A stretch of DNA of 64,000 nucleotides, taken from the NCBI GenBank assembly GCA_947498505.1, contig CANMKG010000002.1, positions 372,001 through 436,000 of the forward strand, written 5' to 3'. The notes beneath the pieces were generated by a model. It ran no database searches and was not told the origin of the DNA. It saw only the letters and a program-made list of their open reading frames with translations. This document shows, one piece after another, positions 7,278-15,577 of the stretch. The position numbers and the translations under genes were made by a program. Source of the DNA: an uncultured Maribacter sp. GTDB lineage: Bacteria > Bacteroidota > Bacteroidia > Flavobacteriales > Flavobacteriaceae. Position 1 is the stretch's first letter. Each line of letters opens with the position of its first letter.

Positions 7278-7883
7278 ATGAGTAGAGTAAAAATGCCTGA
7301 AGTAAATGCGGGTTCAATGGCTGACATCGCGTTTTTGTTGTTAATATTTTTTTTGGTAACAACAGTTATCGAAACTGATGCAGGAATGAATCGATTGTTA
7401 CCAAGTAAAGAAACGTCTCCTCCAGTCAAGCAAAATGATAGGAATGTTTTGCCAATTTTAATTGATAAAAATGGTCAATTATTTGTGGACGATGACGTAG
7501 TTGAATTAAAAACATTAAGGACTTTGGTAATTGCTTTTCTGGATAATGGAGGGGCAGCAAAGGGTTCTGAAGGCTATTGTGGTTATTGCAGAGGTGAAAG
7601 AAGTAGTTTTTCTTCTGATAATCCAGACAAGGCAGTAATAACCTTAAAAAATGACAGAGAGACTAAGTACGAACACTACATAGCTGTTCAAAATGAGCTT
7701 GTGGGAGCTTATAATGACTTAAGAAATAGAGAATCTAGGTTGTTGTATGGTGAGAGTTATATACAGATGGAAGGGGAATATGATAATCCTAAAACGCTAG
7801 CTAAAAGAAAAACAGAGTTAAAAGCTAGAATTAAAAAAATTAGGGAGATGTTTCCTTTAAAGTTAATAGAGGAAACAAATTAA
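7278..7883 (+). CDS. exbD: ExbD/TolR family protein, paralogue of the 5226 gene
   Basis: The 201-residue product is plainly a duplicate of the ExbD at 5226: they share NAGSMADIAFLLLIFFLVTT in the membrane helix (proton-relay Asp16 here), a CxxC (Cys101 and Cys104 in GYCGYCRGER), and the block LKNDRETKY followed by VQNELVGAYN. It has no ExbB gene of its own nearby and stands alone behind the PorT-like barrel, so it must use the upstream ExbB or another one. Its stop codon overlaps the stop of the convergent gene inside a shared TTAA. Confidence 0.9.
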   Translation: MSRVKMPEVNAGSMADIAFLLLIFFLVTTVIETDAGMNRLLPSKETSPPVKQNDRNVLPILIDKNGQLFVDDDVVELKTLRTLVIAFLDNGGAAKGSEGYCGYCRGERSSFSSDNPDKAVITLKNDRETKYEHYIAVQNELVGAYNDLRNRESRLLYGESYIQMEGEYDNPKTLAKRKTELKARIKKIREMFPLKLIEETN

Positions 7884-8485
7884 ATCCAAAACTTTATAGT
7901 TAATAGCTGAGAAATAAGACCAATAAAAAAGCCTATAATAAGTTCCGCCTTGTTGTGGGCTTTTAAGTATAATCTTGCAGAAGCTATTACGCCGGTAGCT
8001 AATATAAAAAGACTTAAAATTAAAGTAATATTTATTTCAAAATGGACACTAAGGTTTATCAAAAACATACAAAAACTTCCTGCTCCCATTAAGTGTAAGC
8101 TTCCTTTAAAATTTAAAAAAGAAAGCACTAAAATCGCCAAAGAAGCTGCAATAAGACCTAAAAAAAAGTAGTACAGTTCTGCAGAATAATAACGTGGTAT
8201 TATTTTTAAAACTACCATAGCTAATAGCGTAATGTTTATTATTAGCGGATACCTTCTGTCCTTTACATTTGGAATAAAGATAGAGTTAATTAAACCAATG
8301 TTTTTTAGAATAAAAAAGGCAATAATAGGAATTACAACCGTTAAAATAAAAATAGGGATAATGTTAGCACTAAGCGTAGCTAAGGTGTTGTATTTTGGAG
8401 TTAAAATATAATATGTGATAGTTCCGGCTATTGGGACTAGCAAGGGGTGAAACAAATAAGAAATTATTTTAGAAAATTGTTTCAT
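7880..8485 (-). CDS. PAP2-like integral membrane protein
   Basis: A 201-residue membrane protein with about six hydrophobic helices. Pieces resemble the phosphatidic acid phosphatase type 2 fold: KDRRYP resembles the first signature (KxxxxxxRP), KGSLHLMGAG stands where PSGH is expected, and ASARLYLKAHNKAELIIG resembles the third signature (RxxxxxHxxxD). The second motif lacks the canonical PSGH and the third has Glu instead of Asp, so phosphatase activity is uncertain. It overlaps the rpoN stop by one base (TAATG), so it is translationally coupled to rpoN. Confidence 0.65.
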   Translation of the reverse strand: MKQFSKIISYLFHPLLVPIAGTITYYILTPKYNTLATLSANIIPIFILTVVIPIIAFFILKNIGLINSIFIPNVKDRRYPLIINITLLAMVVLKIIPRYYSAELYYFFLGLIAASLAILVLSFLNFKGSLHLMGAGSFCMFLINLSVHFEINITLILSLFILATGVIASARLYLKAHNKAELIIGFFIGLISQLLTIKFWI

Positions 8486-9939
8486 TAGATTTGCTTTCGC
8501 AATCGGGCAACAGGTATGCCTAGTTGCTCTCTGTATTTTGCAACTGTTCTTCTTGCTATGGGATATCCTTTTTCTTTTAAAATTGCCGCTAACTTATCAT
8601 CGGTAAGTGGTTTTTTCTTTTCCTCTTCTGAAATAACCGTTTCTAAAATTTTCTTTATTTCTCTTGTAGAAACATCTTCTCCTTGTTCATTTTTCATCGA
8701 CTCGGAGAAGTATTCTTTAATTAACTTGGTGCCATAGGGTGTATCTACATACTTACTGTTAGCAACCCTTGAAACCGTGGACACATCCATTTGTATTTGA
8801 TCAGCAATATCTTTCAGAATCATAGGTCTGAGATTGCGTTCATCTCCGGTTAAAAAGTATTCTTTTTGATAATGCATTATAGCATTCATGGTTATAAAAA
8901 GAGTTTGTTGTCTTTGTCTAATAGCATCAATAAACCATTTAGCGGCGTCCAGCTTTTGTTTGATAAATAAAACGGTATCTTTTTGCGATTTAGATTTGTC
9001 TTTGGCATCCTTATACCCCTTAAGCATGTTGCTATATTCTTTTGAAACATGCAGCTCTGGGGCATTTCTTCCGTTTAGATTTAATTCTAATTCTCCTTCC
9101 ACAATTTTTATAGAAAAATCGGGAACCACATGTTCTACTATTCGGTTGTTTCCTGAATAAGAGCCACCTGGTTTCGGATTAAGTTTTTCTATTTCAGAAA
9201 TGGCAGTCTTTAGTTCCTCTTGAGTAACACCGTGTTTTTGAATTAATTTTTTATAATGCTTTTTGGTAAATTGTTCAAAGGATTTTTCTAAAACAGAAAT
9301 AGCTAGCTCTATACTTGGTGTAACTTCTTTTCGCTTTAGTTGAATAATTAAGCACTCTTCTAATGATCTTGCGCCAACTCCAGGTGGGTCTAACTCTTGA
9401 ACTACCTGAAGTACTTTTTCAATAGTTTCTTCTTCTGTATATATGTTTTGGGTAAAAGCTAAATCATCAAGAATGTCGGCAATAGGTCTTCTTATGTAGC
9501 CACTTTCGTCTATACTGCCTACAAGAAATTCAGCAATACTCCATTCTTCCTCATTAAGGTAAGTTGTGTTTAATTGCCCTATTAAATATTGGTTGAACGA
9601 AATTCCAGCTGCATATGGTACACTTTTTTCATCGTCATCAGAACTGTAGTTGTTGGCTTTAGTTCTATAATCCGGAATTTCATCATCGCTTAAGTATTCA
9701 TCAATGTTTATGTCTTCTGCATTGATACTTTCATTGTCAGTGTTATCATCGTAGGTGTCTCCAAATTCGTCTTCAATTTCACTTTTTTCTTTACCTCCTT
9801 CAAGAGCAGGGTTTTCTTCAAGCTCTTGTTTTAAACGTTGTTCAAAAGCTTGCGTAGGCAGCTGAATTAACTTCATCAACTGTATTTGTTGAGGAGATAA
9901 TTTCTGCGAAAGTTTAAATTGTAGATGTTGTTTTAGCAT
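8485..9939 (-). CDS. rpoN: RNA polymerase sigma-54 factor
   Basis: Sigma-54 directs RNA polymerase to -24/-12 promoters and needs an AAA+ activator. Region I is the Gln/Leu-rich N-terminus (KLSQKLSPQQIQLMKLIQLP), region II is the acidic stretch at about 50-110, the core-binding domain follows (with GVGARSLEECLIIQL), and the helix-turn-helix precedes the RpoN box ARRTVAKYRE at residues 462-471 near the end. The length of 484 is typical. It lies 30 bases after asnS on the same strand and is coupled to the PAP2-like gene behind it. No activator gene or -24/-12 site is apparent in this window. Confidence 0.97.
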   Translation of the reverse strand: MLKQHLQFKLSQKLSPQQIQLMKLIQLPTQAFEQRLKQELEENPALEGGKEKSEIEDEFGDTYDDNTDNESINAEDINIDEYLSDDEIPDYRTKANNYSSDDDEKSVPYAAGISFNQYLIGQLNTTYLNEEEWSIAEFLVGSIDESGYIRRPIADILDDLAFTQNIYTEEETIEKVLQVVQELDPPGVGARSLEECLIIQLKRKEVTPSIELAISVLEKSFEQFTKKHYKKLIQKHGVTQEELKTAISEIEKLNPKPGGSYSGNNRIVEHVVPDFSIKIVEGELELNLNGRNAPELHVSKEYSNMLKGYKDAKDKSKSQKDTVLFIKQKLDAAKWFIDAIRQRQQTLFITMNAIMHYQKEYFLTGDERNLRPMILKDIADQIQMDVSTVSRVANSKYVDTPYGTKLIKEYFSESMKNEQGEDVSTREIKKILETVISEEEKKKPLTDDKLAAILKEKGYPIARRTVAKYREQLGIPVARLRKQI

Positions 9940-9969
9940 GTTCTACGTCTATGCAATATTGTTTAATTT

Positions 9970-11412
9970 TTAAAAATCGGCACTTTGTGGTGTTCTTGGA
10001 AACGGAATAACGTCTCTAATATTACCCATTCCTGTTGCAAAAAGCACTAATCGTTCAAAACCTAATCCAAATCCACTATGTGTGGCTGTGCCAAATTTTC
10101 TAAGGTCTAAATACCACCATAGTTCTTTTTCATCAATGCCTAGTTCAGCAACTTTTTGTTTTAAAACATCTAAACGTTCTTCTCTTTGAGAACCACCGAC
10201 AATTTCACCTATTCCTGGGAATAAAATGTCCATTGCTCTAACTGTTTTGCCGTCATCATTTAAACGCATATAAAATGCTTTAATTTTAGCAGGGTAGTCA
10301 AATAAAATAACGGGGCATTTAAAATGTTTTTCAACCAAGAAGCGTTCATGCTCACTTTGCAAATCTGCTCCCCATTCATTGATAGGGTATTTGAATTTTT
10401 TCTTCTTGTTTGGCTTGCTGTTTCTTAGAATATCAATAGCTTCTGTATAGCTTACTCTTTTGAAATTATTGTCAGCTACAAATTTTAATTTTTCGATTAA
10501 AGCCATTTCAGAACGTTCAGCTTGCGGCTTAGTTTTTTCCTCGTCCAACAACCTTTTTTCTAAGAATTTTAAATCCTCTTCGCAGTTATCTAAAACATAG
10601 GTGATAACATTTTTAATAAAGTCTTCCGCCAAATCCATGTTAGCATCAAGGTCATAAAAAGCCATTTCGGGCTCAATCATCCAAAATTCGGCAAGGTGTC
10701 TTGAAGTGTTTGAATTTTCGGCTCTAAATGTTGGTCCAAATGTATATACTTTTCCCAAAGCCATTGCATAGGCTTCTGCTTCTAATTGACCAGATACTGT
10801 AAGATTGGTTTCTTTTCCGAAAAAATCTTCTTTATAGTCAACTTCTCCATTTTCATCTAATGGCGGTTTTTTTTCATCCAGAGTAGTTACTCTAAACATT
10901 TCTCCAGCTCCCTCAGCGTCTGAACCTGTAATTATTGGAGCATGAAAATATTGAAATTCGTTTTGTCTAAAATATTGATGAATTGCGAATGATAATGCAG
11001 AACGAACTCGCATTATAGCACCAAACGTATTGGTTCTAATACGTAAATGAGCTTGTTCTCTTAAGGTTTCTAACGAGTGTCTTTTAGGAGATAATATTGT
11101 AAGTTTTACTTCTTCAGGGTCAGCTTCACCATGAATAGTAATTTCATTTACTTGAATCTCTACAGCTTGTCCTTTTCCTTGACTTTCAACTAAAGTACCC
11201 GATACTTTAATAGCTGCTCCCGTAGTAACTTTTTTAAGTAAATTCTCATCAAATTGTTCAAAATCTACAACACATTGAATGTTGTTAATTGTAGATCCAT
11301 CATTAAGAGCTATAAAGCGATTACTTCTAAAGGTTTTTACCCATCCATTCACTGATACCTCTTGCAATAATTGTTTTGCAGAAAGTAGTTCTTTTACGTT
11401 TGATGATTGCAT
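9970..11412 (-). CDS. asnS: Asparaginyl-tRNA synthetase
   Basis: Class IIb synthetase that charges tRNA-Asn in the cytoplasm. An N-terminal OB-fold anticodon-binding domain (about 15-105) contains VNGWVKTFRSNRFIALNDG, followed by the catalytic domain with motif 2 around FRAENSNTSRHLAEFWMIEP and motif 3 GLGFER at about 449-454. A region of about 60 residues rich in Lys (KPNKKKKFKYP) within the catalytic domain fits the bacterial AsnRS insertion. The length of 480 is usual. It has its own promoter and probably reads through into rpoN. Confidence 0.97.
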   Translation of the reverse strand: MQSSNVKELLSAKQLLQEVSVNGWVKTFRSNRFIALNDGSTINNIQCVVDFEQFDENLLKKVTTGAAIKVSGTLVESQGKGQAVEIQVNEITIHGEADPEEVKLTILSPKRHSLETLREQAHLRIRTNTFGAIMRVRSALSFAIHQYFRQNEFQYFHAPIITGSDAEGAGEMFRVTTLDEKKPPLDENGEVDYKEDFFGKETNLTVSGQLEAEAYAMALGKVYTFGPTFRAENSNTSRHLAEFWMIEPEMAFYDLDANMDLAEDFIKNVITYVLDNCEEDLKFLEKRLLDEEKTKPQAERSEMALIEKLKFVADNNFKRVSYTEAIDILRNSKPNKKKKFKYPINEWGADLQSEHERFLVEKHFKCPVILFDYPAKIKAFYMRLNDDGKTVRAMDILFPGIGEIVGGSQREERLDVLKQKVAELGIDEKELWWYLDLRKFGTATHSGFGLGFERLVLFATGMGNIRDVIPFPRTPQSADF

Positions 11413-11437
11413 TATAAATTACTTGTTATTAATTGAC

Positions 11438-11464
11438 CAAAGATAGCCTTTTGGTAAAAAACAA
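11438..11464 (-). promoter_or_regulatory. Promoter of asnS-rpoN
   Basis: Minus-strand TATCTTTG at 11445-11438 matches TAnnTTTG; a TTG at 11464-11462 lies 16 bases upstream as a possible -33 element. Predicted start about 19 bases before the asnS ATG. Confidence 0.55.
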
Positions 11465-11503
11465 GTAAATTATAATTAGGTTAAATGAAGCAGTTCTAAA
11501 AGA

Positions 11504-13912
11504 TTATTTCTTAGCGTCCTTAATATCGTCTTCATCTTTGGGAAGAATATTAATTTGAGGCTTTTTTAATACTGTTTTGTTTGAAATACTACGTTCTAGC
11601 GATATTAGTAACGACGGAAGTAAAATTAGATTGGCGAGCATTGCAAAAAGCAACGTTGCTGATACTAAAGCTCCTAGAGCTACAGTGCCTCCAAAATTGG
11701 ATATTATAAATACGGAGAATCCAAAGAAAAGAACGATAGAAGTGTAAAACATACTTACTCCAGTTTCCTTTAACGCCGCATAAACGGATTTTTCAATACG
11801 CCATTTATTGGCTATTAGTTCTTGCCTGTACTTTGCTAAAAAGTGAATAGTGTCGTCCACCGAAATTCCAAAAGCTATACTAAAAACAAGAATTGTAGAC
11901 GGTTTTATGGGAACTCCAAAGAATCCCATGGCTCCAGCTGTAATGATTAGTGGAAGTAGGTTGGGTATTAATGAGATAATAATCATCTTAAAGGAACGAA
12001 ATAAATACGCCATGAATAAAGCTATTAATCCAATTGCCAACGCTAGTGAGAGTATGAGGTTTTTTACAAGGTATTTGGTGCCTTTTAAAAATAGTAGCGC
12101 GCTACCTGTCATATAAACATTATAACGCTCTGAGGGGAATATTTTGCTTATATGTTCATCTAATCGCATTTCAATTTCTTCCATACGACTAGTTTTTACA
12201 TCTTTCATAAAGGTGGTTATTCTAGCCGTTTGGCCCGTGCTATCTACAAAACTTTTTAATAGATTTCCGTTGTCTGCAGATTTTCTGGCAACATCCATTA
12301 TAAAGGTGTTTTCTTGACTTGTAGGTAATTGATAGTATTTGGGGATTCCATTGTAAAAAGCTTGTTTAGAGTATTTTACTAGGTTAACTACAGATACTGG
12401 TTTCGAGAGCTCAGGAATATCGTCGATTATTGTTCCAAGCTGGTCCATTTTTTTTAGGGTACTTGGTTTTAAAATACCCTTTGGTCTTTTGGTGTCTACA
12501 ACAATTTCGACAGGCATAATACCATCAAATTCTTTTTCAAAGAAGCGAATATCTTTAAAAAATTGTTCACCCTTAGGCATATCTTCTATTGGGCTACCGG
12601 AAATGTTTATTTGATAAATACCAATAATACTCAATACAAGCAGTAGAATTGAGGCAATGTAAACGGATATTCTTTGCTCACGAACAATACGTTCCATCCA
12701 ATTTACAAAAGTGTCAATCCATTTCTTGTTTAAATGTTTAAGGTGTTTTGTCTTTGGTAATTTCATAAAGCTATAAACGATTGGAATAACCAAAAGCGAT
12801 AGCACAAAAATTCCAATGATATTTATGGAGGCAACTATACCAAATTCTTTTAGGAGTTTACTATCTGTAATGATAAATGTTGCGAAACCAGAAGCGGTTG
12901 TAATGTTGGTCATTAAAGTTGCATTTCCAATTTTAGAAATTACACGTTGTAATGAAAGCGCTTGGTTTCCATGCTTTTTAATTTCTTGCTGATATTTATT
13001 TATTAAGAAAATGCAGTTAGGAATTCCAATAACAATAATCAAAGGTGGTATTAACGCAGTAAGAACGGTAATTTCGTATTGTAATAAGCCTAAAACACCA
13101 AAAGACCACATTACACCAACAATAACAATGCTCATTGATATAAAAGTGGCTCTTACACTTCTAAAAAAGAAAAAGAAAATTAAAGAAGTAACTCCCAAAG
13201 CGGCAAGAATGAACTTGCCAATTTCATCAATGATGTTCTGAGAATTCATAGTTCGGATATAGGGCATGCCCGAAATACGAACATCTAATCCAGTTTCCTT
13301 TTCAAAATCTTCAACAAGATTATTAATATCTTTTAAAATAAAATCCTTCCTAACAGCAGTGTTAATAATCTCTTTGTCGACATATAATACGGTACGAACA
13401 GTGCCACTTTCTTTATTATATAAAATGTTTTCGTAAAAAGGAATATTGTTAAAAAGGTGATGTACTAAGCTGTCTACTTCAGCTAAAGTTTCAGGTTGTT
13501 TTTTAAGTAAAGGAGAAAGTACAAATTCTTGTTTTTCATTGTCTTTTATTAGCTCCTGTAGATTATCAGTGGATAACACAAAATCGGACTCTGGAAATGC
13601 CTCAAGTTGTTTGCTAAGTTTGTTCCAGCGTTTAAAGTTTTCGGGAGTAAAGAGTAAGCTGTCTTTAATGGCAAAAACCATGGCGTTACCTTCTTCGCCA
13701 AACTGATTTAAAAAAGACTTGTATTCTAAATTAACGGGATGGTCATCTGGTAAAAGGTTTGCTTGAGTATTGGAGAACCGCATATTCTCCCACTGAAGTG
13801 ACATAAACACAGTGAAAGCAACGATTAACGTTAGTATTAAAATACGATTCCTAAGAATTATGCGCGCTACTTTCGCCCAAAAATCTGTTTTATGTTTGTT
13901 TGCCATCTTCAT
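11504..13912 (-). CDS. RND superfamily (MMPL/patched-like) exporter
   Basis: An 802-residue inner-membrane protein with the RND twofold layout: one N-terminal helix, a large periplasmic domain, five or six helices, then the same again. The second half carries the signature GISVDDTIHFLAKYRQE, typical of the MMPL/hydrophobe-exporter branch of RND proteins (patched and SSD-like) rather than of AcrB-type drug pumps; no fusion or outer-membrane partner lies nearby. The cargo is unknown; lipids or hopanoids are exported by characterised relatives. The start could be Met1 or Met3. A consensus -7 element lies just upstream. Confidence 0.86.
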   Translation of the reverse strand: MKMANKHKTDFWAKVARIILRNRILILTLIVAFTVFMSLQWENMRFSNTQANLLPDDHPVNLEYKSFLNQFGEEGNAMVFAIKDSLLFTPENFKRWNKLSKQLEAFPESDFVLSTDNLQELIKDNEKQEFVLSPLLKKQPETLAEVDSLVHHLFNNIPFYENILYNKESGTVRTVLYVDKEIINTAVRKDFILKDINNLVEDFEKETGLDVRISGMPYIRTMNSQNIIDEIGKFILAALGVTSLIFFFFFRSVRATFISMSIVIVGVMWSFGVLGLLQYEITVLTALIPPLIIVIGIPNCIFLINKYQQEIKKHGNQALSLQRVISKIGNATLMTNITTASGFATFIITDSKLLKEFGIVASINIIGIFVLSLLVIPIVYSFMKLPKTKHLKHLNKKWIDTFVNWMERIVREQRISVYIASILLLVLSIIGIYQINISGSPIEDMPKGEQFFKDIRFFEKEFDGIMPVEIVVDTKRPKGILKPSTLKKMDQLGTIIDDIPELSKPVSVVNLVKYSKQAFYNGIPKYYQLPTSQENTFIMDVARKSADNGNLLKSFVDSTGQTARITTFMKDVKTSRMEEIEMRLDEHISKIFPSERYNVYMTGSALLFLKGTKYLVKNLILSLALAIGLIALFMAYLFRSFKMIIISLIPNLLPLIITAGAMGFFGVPIKPSTILVFSIAFGISVDDTIHFLAKYRQELIANKWRIEKSVYAALKETGVSMFYTSIVLFFGFSVFIISNFGGTVALGALVSATLLFAMLANLILLPSLLISLERSISNKTVLKKPQINILPKDEDDIKDAKK

Positions 13913-13924
13913 ATTAACCAGCTA

Positions 13925-13932
13925 CAAAGGTA
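13925..13932 (-). promoter_or_regulatory. -7 promoter element of the RND exporter gene
   Basis: Minus-strand TACCTTTG matches TAnnTTTG and ends 13 bases before the ATG, predicting a leader of only about 6 bases. Confidence 0.5.
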
Positions 13933-14000
13933 GAAAATGATTAGCTCTTTCCTAAATGTTAAATCGATTTATATTCTGTAAATAATCAAAGCTTTAAAAC

Positions 14001-14032
14001 AAAAAAGCGACCTAATTTAAGGTCGCTTTTTA
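14001..14032 (-). terminator. Intrinsic terminator of pyrH-frr
   Basis: Stem AAAAAAGCGACC (14001-14012) and GGTCGCTTTTT (14021-14031) around an 8-base loop; on the minus strand it ends in a T-run and lies 19 bases after the frr stop. It can also work in the plus direction. Confidence 0.85.
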
Positions 14033-14049
14033 AATACAAATGAATGAAT

Positions 14050-14607
14050 TTATACTTTCATAATTTCCGCTTCTTTAACAGCTAAGAAGTCATCAATTTT
14101 TTTAGTAAAAGCATTGGTAAGTTCTTGAACATCTGCTTCAGTATTTTTCTTTAAATCATCAGAAGCATCATCAAGGCCTTTAATTTCTTTGTTGGCATCT
14201 TGTCTTGCACTTCTTACACTAACCTTTGCATCTTCAGCTTCACCTTTTGCTTGTTTGGCTAAATCTCTTCTGCGTTCTTCGGTTAATGGAGGAACATTAA
14301 TAATAACATTGTCTCCGTTGTTCATAGGGTTAAAACCAAGATTAGAGTTCATGATAGCTTTTTCTATTTCAGCCAACATATTTTTCTCCCAAGGTTGTAC
14401 CGTGATTGTTCTGGCGTCTGGAGTATTAATGTTTGCGACTTGCGACAATGGAGTTTGAGAACCGTAGTAGTCTACTTTTACTGAAGATAACATTGCCGGA
14501 GATGCTTTACCTGCCCGAATTTTTAAAAATGCTTTTTCTAAGTGAGTAATTGCAGCATTCATACTTTCTTTTGCGCTGTCTAATATAAATTCAATTTCTT
14601 CGTTCAT
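14050..14607 (-). CDS. frr: Ribosome recycling factor
   Basis: RRF splits the post-termination ribosome together with EF-G. The 185-residue protein begins with a helix, then KIRAGKASPAMLSSVKVDYY, the conserved hinge region TPLSQVANI and VQPWEKNMLAEIEKAI, and PPLTEERRRDLAKQAK, all hallmark RRF blocks. Length is normal. It follows pyrH with a 97-base gap that shows no consensus promoter, so the classical pyrH-frr pair is probably one transcript ending at the terminator just downstream. Confidence 0.97.
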   Translation of the reverse strand: MNEEIEFILDSAKESMNAAITHLEKAFLKIRAGKASPAMLSSVKVDYYGSQTPLSQVANINTPDARTITVQPWEKNMLAEIEKAIMNSNLGFNPMNNGDNVIINVPPLTEERRRDLAKQAKGEAEDAKVSVRSARQDANKEIKGLDDASDDLKKNTEADVQELTNAFTKKIDDFLAVKEAEIMKV

Positions 14608-14704
14608 AGTCCAAATTTTGAAAATGTCTCATTAAAAAATGAGTTATCAAATTATATTTAAATTTAGTAAAAGTATTAAACAAAAATTATTCCAAATATA
14701 AAAG

Positions 14705-15421
<717 letters not shown>

Positions 15422-15431
15422 TTAATTGGGG

Positions 15432-15439
15432 CAAAAATA
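15432..15439 (-). promoter_or_regulatory. -7 promoter element of pyrH-frr
   Basis: Minus-strand TATTTTTG, an exact TAnnTTTG match, ending 20 bases before the pyrH ATG. Confidence 0.5.
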
Positions 15440-15577
15440 ATCAAAAAAAATTAGCATTTCCTTTATTCTTGGTCGCATATATATGCTAATTAATCGTATT
15501 CAGTTGGCTTTAGAGATTTTATTTTATATTCTTGTGCTACATAAAAATATGACACTTGGTGTCGGTAAAATAGTAAA

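Noticed and set aside
7880-7883. Overlapping stop codons of exbD and the PAP2-like gene within TTAA
   Set aside because: A neat convergence, but overlapping stops in a palindromic TTAA are expected by chance in AT-rich compact genomes.
11504-13912. RND protein considered as a multidrug efflux pump of AcrB type
   Set aside because: Length about 800 rather than 1040, patched/MMPL-like signature, and no membrane fusion protein or TolC gene nearby.
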